A stretch of DNA of 8,642 nt from CAZFIO01 sp964519585 (GCA_964519585.1 CAZFIO010000093.1:1-8642), one strand, 5' to 3'; positions 1 through 6,342 are shown, numbered from the stretch's first letter. Numbers and translations: made by a program. Notes: a model not told the origin generated them from the sequence alone.

Positions 1-307
1 TATGCATGAGTCTACAGTATCTAGAGCAACCAATGGCAAGTATGTCCAAACTCCAAGAGGATTATTTGAATTAAAATACTTTTTCACAACCGGCCTATCA
101 GGGGATGATGGGGACCTATCTACCACAAAGATAAAAAATATGATTAAGAATATAATAGATGGGGAGGATAAGACAAAACCCTATAGTGACCAAAAAATTG
201 TGGACAGCTTAAAGGAAAGTGGAGTAGATATCTCAAGAAGAACCGTGGCAAAGTATAGGGATGAGTTAGATATTCCTTCTTCAACCATGAGGAAAAGGTT
301 CGCATAA
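1..307 (+). CDS. rpoN: RNA polymerase sigma-54 factor, C-terminal fragment (5' end outside window)
   Basis: This is the DNA-binding end of sigma-54, which directs RNA polymerase to -24/-12 promoters that need an ATP-driven activator. The frame is open from the window edge, and the first Met (base 2) is internal, not a start. About 101 residues are visible. They begin with the helix-turn-helix that reads the -12 element (HESTVSRATNGKYV) and continue into a PRGLFELKYFF stretch typical of the family. The RpoN box follows at visible residues 78-87 as SRRTVAKYRD, close to the canonical ARRTVAKYRE that contacts the -24 element. The protein ends 14 residues later, as expected, so the 3' end looks intact. 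An rpoN (sigL) gene just upstream of cggR is an arrangement I recall from other Firmicutes. No intrinsic terminator follows its stop. Confidence 0.95.
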   Translation, partial: MHESTVSRATNGKYVQTPRGLFELKYFFTTGLSGDDGDLSTTKIKNMIKNIIDGEDKTKPYSDQKIVDSLKESGVDISRRTVAKYRDELDIPSSTMRKRFA

Positions 308-310
308 CAA

Positions 311-365
311 ACAATAGCCTAACAATGGCTGAACTATTGTTAAACAATAGTTGAACAATCGTATG
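311..365 (+). repeat. 11-bp-periodic repeat array (about 5 units) after rpoN
   Basis: Starting four bases after the rpoN stop, the sequence parses into consecutive 11-base units: acaatagccta, acaatggctga, actattgttaa, acaatagttga, acaatcgtatg. Unit 3 carries the motif inverted, so units 3 and 4 form a perfect 17-base palindrome at 334-350 (ctattgtt-a-aacaatag). The units are degenerate copies, not an exact tandem repeat. The same unit type recurs at the ends of pgk and gpmI. Function unknown. Confidence 0.6.
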
Positions 366-390
366 GGTCTATGAACTTGTTAGACCGCAT
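363..390 (+). other. Imperfect stem-loop in rpoN-cggR gap
   Basis: ATG-GGTCTA at 363-371 pairs with TAGACC-g-CAT at 381-390. This gives a 9-bp stem with one bulged G (387) and a 9-base loop. It has no T-tract, so it is not an intrinsic terminator. It lies between the 11-bp array and the next hairpin and may be part of the same element. Confidence 0.4.
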
Positions 391-395
391 GGCCT

Positions 396-425
396 AAATG
401 TAGGGAACAAGCACCATCTTGTTCC
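396..425 (+). repeat. 'aaatgtaggga' module with perfect hairpin
   Basis: The string aaatgtaggga (396-406) leads into GGAACAAG (404-411), a loop caccat, and CTTGTTCC (418-425): a perfect 8-bp stem. The same leader string followed by a different hairpin sits after gpmI at 6273-6308, each time downstream of 11-bp units. This suggests two members of one dispersed, non-coding repeat family. There is no T-run after the stem, so termination is unlikely. Confidence 0.5.
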
Positions 426-478
426 GCGGACTTCCGTATCACAAAGGAATTTATGGTCATGAAAAGTTTCAATACTAC

Positions 479-507
479 TTGAAAAAACAACTACTTTGTT
501 TTATAAT
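479..507 (+). promoter_or_regulatory. Sigma-A type promoter of the cggR glycolytic operon
   Basis: TTGAAA at 479-484 and a consensus TATAAT at 502-507 are separated by exactly 17 bases. Transcription should start near 513-515, directly before the CggR operator at 516-551. That placement lets bound repressor block initiation or early elongation. It is the best promoter match in the gap and the only one I find upstream of the operon. Confidence 0.85.
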
Positions 508-515
508 AAACATGG

Positions 516-551
516 TGGGACAAAATATGACTTACTGGGACAATTACTGAC
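516..551 (+). promoter_or_regulatory. CggR operator (two direct half-sites)
   Basis: The sequence shows TGGGAC-N6-TGAC-N4-TGGGAC-N6-TGAC, with TGGGAC at 516-521 and 536-541 and TGAC at 528-531 and 548-551. The Bacillus subtilis CggR operator, as I recall it, is CGGGAC-N6-TGTC-N4-CGGGAC-N6-TGTC, so spacing is identical and each half differs by one base. A 20-base repeat period puts both half-sites on the same DNA face. It lies between the promoter and cggR, as in B. subtilis. Confidence 0.9.
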
Positions 552-580
552 CAACCCATAGATGAACAAAGGATGATTAT

Positions 581-1609
581 ATGGAGATTATTGATACAAT
601 AAAAATTATGGCTCCAGAAATAACTGAAACAATCGAAAAAAGATACTTGATTTTAAATCATATTTTCCAAAACCAACCCATAGGCAGAAGGGCCTTGTCA
701 CTTGATTTGGATTTAAGGGAAAGAAATGTAAGAGACGAAGTAACTGTATTAAAAAATCAAGGTTTAATAAATATTAATTCTAAGGGTATGTATATAGAAA
801 GAAAAGGTATAGTTGTTTTAAGAGAATTGAAGGATATATATATATCTTTAAAAGGGATTCCACAGTTGGAAAAAAGGCTTAAAGAAAAATTAAACATATT
901 AGATGTTCTCATTATTCCAGGTGATTCCAATGAGAATAAAAGTGTCCTTAAGGAGATGGGAAATACAACTTTTAAAATTCTCAAGGAAAACATACAGTAT
1001 CAGGATATTATTGGTATAACTGGTGGCAACACCATGGCATCGGTGGTTGAAGAAATTAAACCAGACAAGAAAAATAGGGAGCTTATAGTTATACCTGCTA
1101 GAGGGGGGCTTGGTAAGGACTTAAACACACAATCCAACTCTATAGCAGCCAAGTTAGCCCAGGGTTTAGGTGGAAATTATCGTCTGCTTTATATACCAGA
1201 TAGCCTTGAAGAAGAAGCTATGGAATATATGTTAAAAAATGAAGAAATCAGCCAATCTATCAATCTTATAAACAATATGAATATCTTAGTTTTTGGTATT
1301 GGCAGGGCTGATACCATGGCTGAGAGAAGGAACCTTTCTGAAGATAGAATAAAGGAATTGATTGAAGGCGGGGCAGTAGCAGAAGCTTTTGGGCATTATT
1401 TTAATATAAATGGAAAAGAAATATGGGAATACAAGACCATAGGGCTTTCCCTAGATAAATTTAAAGATTTGCATAATCTTATTGGAGTTGCTGGAGGTGA
1501 AGAAAAGGCAGAAGCTATATTTTCAGTTTCGTCACTAAATAAAAACATGATTTTAGTAACAGATGAATCAGCAGCAAGGAAGATAGAGGAATTAGTTCAA
1601 AAGCTATAG
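581..1609 (+). CDS. cggR: Central glycolytic genes regulator CggR (SorC-family repressor)
   Basis: CggR represses the lower-glycolysis operon and is released by fructose-1,6-bisphosphate. The protein has 342 residues, close to the roughly 340 of B. subtilis CggR. Residues about 18-80 form a winged helix-turn-helix (RYLILNHIF...GRRALSLDLDLRERNVRDEV). Residues about 100-342 form the SorC/DeoR sugar-phosphate-binding domain. Family ligand-site signatures are visible: ITGGNTMA (146-153, where B. subtilis has GGTT, so the first Thr is Asn here), PARGGLG (172-178) with NTQSNSIAAKLA after it, GIGRADTMAERR (239-250), AVAEAFGHYFN (265-275) and VAGGEEKAEAI (303-313). The start is ATG with AAAGGA at 568-573. 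The operator just upstream implies autoregulation, and gap follows after 38 bases with no terminator. Identity is secure; FBP as effector is inferred from the family. Confidence 0.95.
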   Translation: MEIIDTIKIMAPEITETIEKRYLILNHIFQNQPIGRRALSLDLDLRERNVRDEVTVLKNQGLININSKGMYIERKGIVVLRELKDIYISLKGIPQLEKRLKEKLNILDVLIIPGDSNENKSVLKEMGNTTFKILKENIQYQDIIGITGGNTMASVVEEIKPDKKNRELIVIPARGGLGKDLNTQSNSIAAKLAQGLGGNYRLLYIPDSLEEEAMEYMLKNEEISQSINLINNMNILVFGIGRADTMAERRNLSEDRIKELIEGGAVAEAFGHYFNINGKEIWEYKTIGLSLDKFKDLHNLIGVAGGEEKAEAIFSVSSLNKNMILVTDESAARKIEELVQKL

Positions 1610-1614
1610 AGCTT
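1601..1614 (+). other. Small stem-loop at the cggR stop codon
   Basis: AAGCT-atag-AGCTT forms a 5-bp stem across the cggR stop. An alternative CTTAA-aata-TTAAG hairpin (1612-1625) overlaps it. In B. subtilis the cggR-gapA transcript is cleaved near this point next to a stem-loop, leaving stable gapA mRNA. This hairpin is in the right place for such processing but is short, so the assignment is tentative. Confidence 0.25.
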
Positions 1615-1647
1615 AAAATATTAAGAAAAATTAAGGAGGATTTTATA

Positions 1648-2652
1648 ATGGCAATGAAAGTTGGTTTAAGTGGATTTGGTAGAATTGGTAGGGATGTATT
1701 AAGGGCTTACTTTTTAAATGATGTAAAGGAATTTGATCTAGTAGCTATAAATGCATCAGGTGACTTAAATGATTTGGCTCATTTATTAAAATATGACACT
1801 ATGTATAGAAAATTTGATGCTACAGTTGAAGTTGAGGAAAATGCCTTGGTTATCAATGGGAAAAGATTAGCTGTAGTAGCCCATAGAGACCCTGTAGAAA
1901 TTCCATGGAAGGAACTAGGAGTTGAACTAGTAATAGACTCAACGGGAGCATTTAGGGATAAGGAAGGTATGGAGAAACATATAGCAGCAGGAGCTAAAAA
2001 GGTTATAAACACTGCTCCTACCAAGGGTGAAGATATCACAATAGTATTGGGTGTAAATGAGGACCTATATGAAGCTGATAAACATCATTTGATTTCTAAT
2101 GCTTCTTGTACTACAAACTGCCTAGCCCCAGTAGCAAAGGTTATATTGGATAACTTGGGAGTACAAAAAGGCCTAATGACAACAATTCATGCCTATACAA
2201 ATGACCAAGAGATTCTGGATAAAAGACATAAGGACCTAAGAAGGGCAAGAGCAGCTGCAGTGAATATTGTTCCAACAAGTACAGGAGCTGCAAAAGCAGT
2301 TGCTTTGGTACTACCTGAACTAGCTGGAAAGCTAAATGGTTTCTCAGTTAGGGTCCCAGTTCCTACTGTTTCTATGGTAGATGTGGTATTTGAAGTAGAT
2401 AAGGCAACTACAGTTGAAGAGGTAAATGCTTTATTTAAAGCAGCAAGTGAGAATCAAATGAAAGGCATACTTGGTTTCTCTGAAGAGCCGCTAGTATCTT
2501 CAGACTATATAGGAGACCCAAGATCATCAATAGTAGACGGTTTATCAACTATGGTGATAGATGATATGGTTAAGGTTGTAGCTTGGTATGATAATGAATG
2601 GGGATACTCTGAAAGAGTTGTAGACCTAGCAAAATTAGTAGCTACAAAATAA
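1648..2652 (+). CDS. gap: Glyceraldehyde-3-phosphate dehydrogenase, type I, possibly NADP-accepting
   Basis: The enzyme oxidises and phosphorylates glyceraldehyde-3-phosphate to 1,3-bisphosphoglycerate in the cytosol. Its 334 residues match the family. The Rossmann motif GFGRIGR is at 9-15. The catalytic region SNASCTTNCLAP gives Cys154, with His181 in TTIHAYTND as its partner; phosphate-site STG is at 211-213 and Arg235 in VRVPVPT. The C-terminal WYDNEWGYS is intact. Start is ATG 1648 behind an ideal AGGAGG (1634-1639). Two sites differ from NAD-specific enzymes: VNDLTD is replaced by INASGD (35-39), losing the Asp that binds the adenosine ribose, and the usual LP before HKDLRRAR is KR (192-193). 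The INAS motif resembles NADP-preferring GapB of B. subtilis, yet this is the only gap in a CggR-controlled glycolytic operon. The usual INGFGRIGR also reads LSGFGRIGR. Confidence 0.96.
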   Translation: MAMKVGLSGFGRIGRDVLRAYFLNDVKEFDLVAINASGDLNDLAHLLKYDTMYRKFDATVEVEENALVINGKRLAVVAHRDPVEIPWKELGVELVIDSTGAFRDKEGMEKHIAAGAKKVINTAPTKGEDITIVLGVNEDLYEADKHHLISNASCTTNCLAPVAKVILDNLGVQKGLMTTIHAYTNDQEILDKRHKDLRRARAAAVNIVPTSTGAAKAVALVLPELAGKLNGFSVRVPVPTVSMVDVVFEVDKATTVEEVNALFKAASENQMKGILGFSEEPLVSSDYIGDPRSSIVDGLSTMVIDDMVKVVAWYDNEWGYSERVVDLAKLVATK

Positions 2653-2673
2653 GAATATATAAAATAAAAATAA

Positions 2674-2695
2674 AGTCGGGCCTAAAGGCCCGACT
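2674..2695 (+). other. Strong stem-loop between gap and pgk
   Basis: AGTCGGGCC (2674-2682), loop TAAA, GGCCCGACT (2687-2695) is a perfect GC-rich 9-bp stem. On the + strand it is followed by agaaatatga, not a T-run, so it should not end the operon; it is better explained as an RNA stabiliser or processing hairpin that sets the gap/pgk ratio. Read on the - strand it is followed by ctttatttttattttata-like T-rich sequence and could stop antisense transcription. Confidence 0.7.
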
Positions 2696-2720
2696 AGAAA
2701 TATGAAATCAAGGTGATAAT

Positions 2721-3917
2721 ATGATAAATAAAAGAACCCTTAAAGACTTAGATGTAAAGGGGAAAAAGGTCCTAGTAAGATGTGATTTCAATGTTCCCTT
2801 GGATGAAAAGCAAAATATTACAAATGATATAAGGATTACAGCCTCCCTAACAACCATTAACTATCTGGTTGAAAAGGGGGCCAAGCTTATACTTATGTCA
2901 CATTTAGGTAGGCCAAAGGGAGAGGCAAAGCCAGAGTTTAGTCTTCTACCTGTGGCTCAAAGACTATCGGAACTCCTTGGAAGAAGGGTGGTTTTTGCTA
3001 GAGACCCTATGGTGGTTTCTGATGATGTTAGAGCAACAGTTGGAAAGCTTGAAGAAGGGGATATAGTTTTACTGGAAAACACTAGATATAGGAATGAAGA
3101 AACTAAGAATGGGGAGGAATTTGCCAAGGACCTGGCTTCCCTAGGAGACCTATTTGTCAATGATGCCTTTGGTACATCTCATAGGGCTCATGCATCCAAT
3201 GTGGGAGTTTCTACCTATCTACCATCAGCCGTCGGGTTTTTAGTTGAAAAGGAAATCTCCATAATGGGCAAGGCTTTGGAAGATCCAGAAAGACCCTTTC
3301 TTGCTATACTGGGAGGGGCCAAGGTTTCGGATAAAATAGGGGTTATAGAAAACCTTTTGGATAAGGTAGATACTATCCTAATTGGTGGAGGTATGGCCTA
3401 CACCTTCTTAAAAGCCCAGGGCTATGAGATAGGAAGTTCACTCTTGGAAGAGGATAAAATTCAACTAGCTAAGGAGCTTCTGAAAAAGGCAGCGGAGAAG
3501 AAGGTAAATCTTATATTACCTATTGATACTTTGGCAGCAAAAGAATTTAAAAATGATAGTGAAACTAGGCTTGTTAATATAGAAGATATGCCTAATGACA
3601 TGATGGGACTAGACATAGGACCAGAAAGTTTGGAATTATTTACTGAAGAGATTAAGAAGGCAAAAACTATAATCTGGAATGGTCCTATGGGTGTATTTGA
3701 AATGGATAACTTTAGTAAGGGTACCTATGGTATAGCTAAGGCCATGGCAGAATCAGACGGTGTAACTATAATAGGTGGTGGGGACTCTGCATCTGCTGTT
3801 GAAAAGGCAGGTTATAAGGAGAAAATGACCCATGTATCCACAGGTGGAGGGGCTTCACTTGAACTGCTTGAAGGAAAGGTTCTACCAGGAATAGAAGCAA
3901 TATCAGATAAACAATAG
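2721..3917 (+). CDS. pgk: Phosphoglycerate kinase
   Basis: Pgk transfers phosphate from 1,3-bisphosphoglycerate to ADP, the first substrate-level ATP step of lower glycolysis. It has 398 residues, normal for a bacterial enzyme. The N-terminal substrate domain shows RCDFNVPLD (20-28, with Asp22 and Asn24), HLGRPKG (61-67), ENTRYRNEE (119-127) and SHRAHAS (153-159). The C-terminal nucleotide domain shows LGGAKVSDKI (197-206), GGGMAYTF (222-229), NGPMGVFE (320-327), GGGDSASAVEKAG (352-364) and STGGGASLELLEGK (373-386). All catalytic-site motifs are present. The start is ATG with AAGGTGAT at 2710-2717. It is 68 bases after gap, with a stem-loop in between, and 32 bases before tpiA. The stop TAG lies inside a copy of the 11-bp repeat unit. 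Confidence 0.98.
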   Translation: MINKRTLKDLDVKGKKVLVRCDFNVPLDEKQNITNDIRITASLTTINYLVEKGAKLILMSHLGRPKGEAKPEFSLLPVAQRLSELLGRRVVFARDPMVVSDDVRATVGKLEEGDIVLLENTRYRNEETKNGEEFAKDLASLGDLFVNDAFGTSHRAHASNVGVSTYLPSAVGFLVEKEISIMGKALEDPERPFLAILGGAKVSDKIGVIENLLDKVDTILIGGGMAYTFLKAQGYEIGSSLLEEDKIQLAKELLKKAAEKKVNLILPIDTLAAKEFKNDSETRLVNIEDMPNDMMGLDIGPESLELFTEEIKKAKTIIWNGPMGVFEMDNFSKGTYGIAKAMAESDGVTIIGGGDSASAVEKAGYKEKMTHVSTGGGASLELLEGKVLPGIEAISDKQ

Positions 3918-3921
3918 TTGA
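3911..3921 (+). repeat. Single 11-bp repeat unit spanning the pgk stop
   Basis: acaatagttga is identical to the fourth unit of the array after rpoN (344-354). The exact match extends to 16 bases (taaacaatagttgaac at 341-356 and 3908-3923). The TAG in the unit is the pgk stop codon. No clear further units follow; the next 11 bases (accaccgttta) are only weakly similar. Confidence 0.45.
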
Positions 3922-3949
3922 ACCACCGTTTAAATAAGGGAGGGATTTT

Positions 3950-4693
3950 GTGAGAAAACCTATAATTGCTGGGAATTGGAAGATGAATAAGACCATTGAA
4001 GAAGCAATAAAGCTTGTAGAAGAGATTAAATCATTTGGTTTAGATAAAGATGTAGAGGCAGTTTTGTGCGTACCTTTTACCAGCCTTCATGCAGTAAAAG
4101 CAGCTACTGAGGGAACAGATATAAAATTAGGGGCACAAAATATGCATTGGGAGGAAAATGGAGCCTATACTGGTGAGATTTCTCCACTAATGCTTAAAGA
4201 ACTAGGTGTAGACTATGTAATATTGGGACACTCTGAAAGAAGGCAGTACTTTAATGAGAGTGATGAAAGTGTAAATAAAAAGATGAAGTCAGCCTTGAAG
4301 CACCAGCTGAAACCAATAGTATGTTTTGGAGAAACACTAGAAGAAAGAGAAGGCAAGAGGGAGAAAGATGTAGTTAAGGAACAAATAATAAAAGCCTTTG
4401 AAAATATAGATATTGAAGAGATTGAAAAAATAGTTATAGCCTATGAACCAATATGGGCTATAGGCACAGGAAAAACTGCATCCAGTCAAGACGCCAGCTC
4501 TATGATTGAATTTATAAGAGAGACTATGGGTGGAATCTATGGCGATGAAAAAGACAAGATAAGAATCCAGTATGGAGGTAGTGTTAAACCAGATAATGTT
4601 GCAGAACTTATGAGCAAGGATGGAATAGATGGAGCATTAGTTGGTGGAGCCAGCCTAAAGGCTGAGGATTTTGTAAAACTTGTGAACTTTTAA
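3950..4693 (+). CDS. tpiA: Triosephosphate isomerase
   Basis: TpiA interconverts dihydroxyacetone phosphate and glyceraldehyde-3-phosphate, so that both halves of the split hexose enter the Gap step. The 247-residue protein is a complete TIM barrel. It shows AGNWKMNK at 7-14 (substrate-binding Asn9 and Lys11), LGHSERR at 92-98 with electrophile His94, AYEPIWAIGTGKTA at 164-177 with base Glu166 and the mobile loop 6, YGGSV at 208-212 and GALVGGASL at 228-236 (phosphate site). The start is GTG at 3950, supported by AGGGAGGG at 3937-3944 and by the RKPIIAGNWKMN N-terminus beginning where homologues do. gpmI begins 14 bases after the stop, so the two are co-transcribed. Confidence 0.98.
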   Translation: MRKPIIAGNWKMNKTIEEAIKLVEEIKSFGLDKDVEAVLCVPFTSLHAVKAATEGTDIKLGAQNMHWEENGAYTGEISPLMLKELGVDYVILGHSERRQYFNESDESVNKKMKSALKHQLKPIVCFGETLEEREGKREKDVVKEQIIKAFENIDIEEIEKIVIAYEPIWAIGTGKTASSQDASSMIEFIRETMGGIYGDEKDKIRIQYGGSVKPDNVAELMSKDGIDGALVGGASLKAEDFVKLVNF

Positions 4694-4707
4694 ATGGAGG
4701 ACTAATA

Positions 4708-6237
4708 ATGGCAAAGAAACCAGTAATGCTTATGATTTTAGATGGTTGGGGTTTAGGAAAAGATTACCCAGGAAATGCTATTTATAAGAGCAAGACTCCA
4801 AACTTCCATAGGCTAATGAAAGAATGTCCATCTACAAGCCTGGCTGCAAGTGGATTGGCAGTAGGCTTACCTGAGGGGCAAATGGGAAACTCAGAAGTTG
4901 GACATTTAAATATAGGAGCCGGAAGGGTTATATACCAGGATCTTCCAAGAATAAGCAAGGATATAGAAGAGGGAGTTTTTTTAAAGAAGGAAATATTCCT
5001 AGCTGGAATTGAAAATGCAAAGCAGAACAAGTCAAAAGTCCATCTTATAGGTTTAGTATCTGATGGTGGGGTCCATAGTCATATCAACCACCTGTATGGA
5101 CTTTTGCAAATGATGAAGAATCAAGGTCAAAGTCAAGTATATGTCCATGCTATCTTGGATGGTAGAGATGTAGCCCCTAAGGCTGGGAAAGGTCATATTG
5201 AAGAGCTAGTAAAAAAAATGGGTGAAATAGGTATAGGAGAAATAGCTACTATATCCGGAAGATATTATACTATGGACAGGGATAAAAGATGGGAAAGAAC
5301 TGAACTAGGATATGATGCTATGACCCTTGGCTTGGGTAAAAAAGAGATAGACCCTGTTAAGGCTATAGAAAACTCTTATATTCAAGGCATTACTGATGAG
5401 TTTATCCAACCTACAGTAATAATGGATGGAAACAAACCAATGACCACTGTAGAAGATGGAGATACTATAATATTTTTCAACTTTAGGCCTGATAGGGCAA
5501 GGCAAATTACTAGGGCCTTTGTTGATAAGGAATTTATAGGTTTTAAAAGAAAGAAAACAGCTTCCACTTTCTATATAAGTATGACAGAATATGATAAAAC
5601 TATAGACAATGTTCATGTGGCCTATAGGAGTACACCTCCGGTAAATACGCTATCAGAATATATAAGTTTCCAAGGGCTAAACCAGTTAAAAATAGCAGAA
5701 ACTGAAAAATATGCCCATGTGACCTTCTTCTTTAATGGAGGAATTGAAGAACCATATTTATATGAAGATAGGGTACTGATAGATTCACCAAAGGTTTCAA
5801 CTTATGACTTAAAACCTGAGATGAGTGCCTATGAAGTAAAGGACAACTTGCTAGAAAGAATCAGGATGGATAAATATGATTTAATAATTGTAAACTTTGC
5901 AAATCCAGATATGGTTGGTCATACAGGCATTATCCCAGCTGTAAAAAAAGCAGTGGAAACGGTGGATTCTTGTCTAGGTGAAATATTGGATTTAATGAAA
6001 GAAAAGGGTGGTATTAGCCTAGTCACAGCTGACCATGGTAATGCTGAGAAACTCTTGGATGAGGGTGGAAATCCAGTAACAGCCCACACAACCAATGAAG
6101 TTCCCTTAATTTTAGTAGGTAAAGAAAATGTAAAGTTAAGGAAGGGCAAATTAGCAGACCTGGCACCAACCTTGTTAGACTTAATGGGTCTAGACAAACC
6201 AAAAGAAATGACGGGCCAAAGCCTGATTGAACGATAG
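4708..6237 (+). CDS. gpmI: 2,3-bisphosphoglycerate-independent phosphoglycerate mutase
   Basis: GpmI converts 3- to 2-phosphoglycerate through a phosphoserine intermediate and needs two Mn2+ ions. It belongs to the alkaline-phosphatase superfamily and is unrelated to the cofactor-dependent GpmA. At 509 residues it is full length. Phosphatase-domain residues are in place: LDGWG with Asp12, GNSEVGH with catalytic Ser62, NPDMVGHTG (Asp401, His405), TADHGNAE (Asp442, His443) and TAHTTN (His460). The inserted transferase domain has SDGGVHSHINH with His123, DGRDVAP (151-157), SGRYYTMDRDKRW (183-195), FRPDRARQ (259-266) and EKYAHVTFFFNGG (333-345). The start is ATG with TGGAGGA at 4695-4701. The stop TAG falls inside the first 11-bp repeat unit, and a 122-base gap then precedes eno. 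No gpmA is present in the window. Confidence 0.98.
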   Translation: MAKKPVMLMILDGWGLGKDYPGNAIYKSKTPNFHRLMKECPSTSLAASGLAVGLPEGQMGNSEVGHLNIGAGRVIYQDLPRISKDIEEGVFLKKEIFLAGIENAKQNKSKVHLIGLVSDGGVHSHINHLYGLLQMMKNQGQSQVYVHAILDGRDVAPKAGKGHIEELVKKMGEIGIGEIATISGRYYTMDRDKRWERTELGYDAMTLGLGKKEIDPVKAIENSYIQGITDEFIQPTVIMDGNKPMTTVEDGDTIIFFNFRPDRARQITRAFVDKEFIGFKRKKTASTFYISMTEYDKTIDNVHVAYRSTPPVNTLSEYISFQGLNQLKIAETEKYAHVTFFFNGGIEEPYLYEDRVLIDSPKVSTYDLKPEMSAYEVKDNLLERIRMDKYDLIIVNFANPDMVGHTGIIPAVKKAVETVDSCLGEILDLMKEKGGISLVTADHGNAEKLLDEGGNPVTAHTTNEVPLILVGKENVKLRKGKLADLAPTLLDLMGLDKPKEMTGQSLIER

Positions 6238-6274
6238 TCAAGCAATAGCCAAGCGATAGACAAGAAATTGTGAA
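6231..6274 (+). repeat. 11-bp-periodic repeat array (about 4 units) at the gpmI stop
   Basis: Consecutive 11-base units read acgatagtcaa, gcaatagccaa, gcgatagacaa, gaaattgtgaa. The first three carry ATAG at the same position, and the fourth is degenerate. Unit 1 overlaps the end of gpmI and provides its TAG stop. Because 11 is not a multiple of 3, the TAGs at 6235, 6246 and 6257 fall in three different frames. The array runs straight into the aaatgtaggga hairpin module. Confidence 0.65.
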
Positions 6275-6308
6275 ATGTAGGGAAGAATCCCTGTAGAGGG
6301 CTCCCCTC
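6273..6308 (+). repeat. 'aaatgtaggga' module with two alternative hairpin folds, upstream of eno
   Basis: The leader string aaatgtaggga (6273-6283) matches 396-406. The downstream sequence can fold as two short hairpins, AGGGA-agaa-TCCCT (6279-6292) and GAGGG-ctc-CCCTC (6296-6308). Alternatively it can form one long stem in which AGGGAAG (6279-6285) pairs with CTCCCCT (6301-6307), one mismatch, over an inner CCCT/AGGG helix. There is no T-run, so it is not a classical terminator. It lies in the gpmI-eno leader and could modulate eno mRNA. Confidence 0.45.
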
Positions 6309-6342
6309 CAATTGGCTAACTGACCAACAACAAAGCTGAAAG

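Noticed and set aside
311..365. CRISPR array
   Set aside because: The units are 11 bases, degenerate and contiguous, with no spacers and no cas genes nearby.
363..425. T-box or metabolite riboswitch in the rpoN-cggR gap
   Set aside because: No T-box consensus, no terminator/antiterminator pair and no recognised aptamer core; the hairpins also lie upstream of the predicted transcription start and so would not be in the cggR leader RNA.
555..576. Two more 11-bp units just before cggR (cccatagatga, acaaaggatga)
   Set aside because: The first matches only 8 of 11 bases of a known unit and the second is largely the Shine-Dalgarno site; too weak to call.
2674..2695. Hairpin as a + strand terminator splitting gap from pgk
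   Set aside because: The bases after the stem are agaaatatga, not a T-run, and no promoter is visible before pgk.
6319..6328. actgaccaac, shared with 546-555, as a second CggR site upstream of eno
   Set aside because: At 546-555 the string covers only the last operator half; near eno there is no TGGGAC and no second half at the required spacing, so the match is probably chance.
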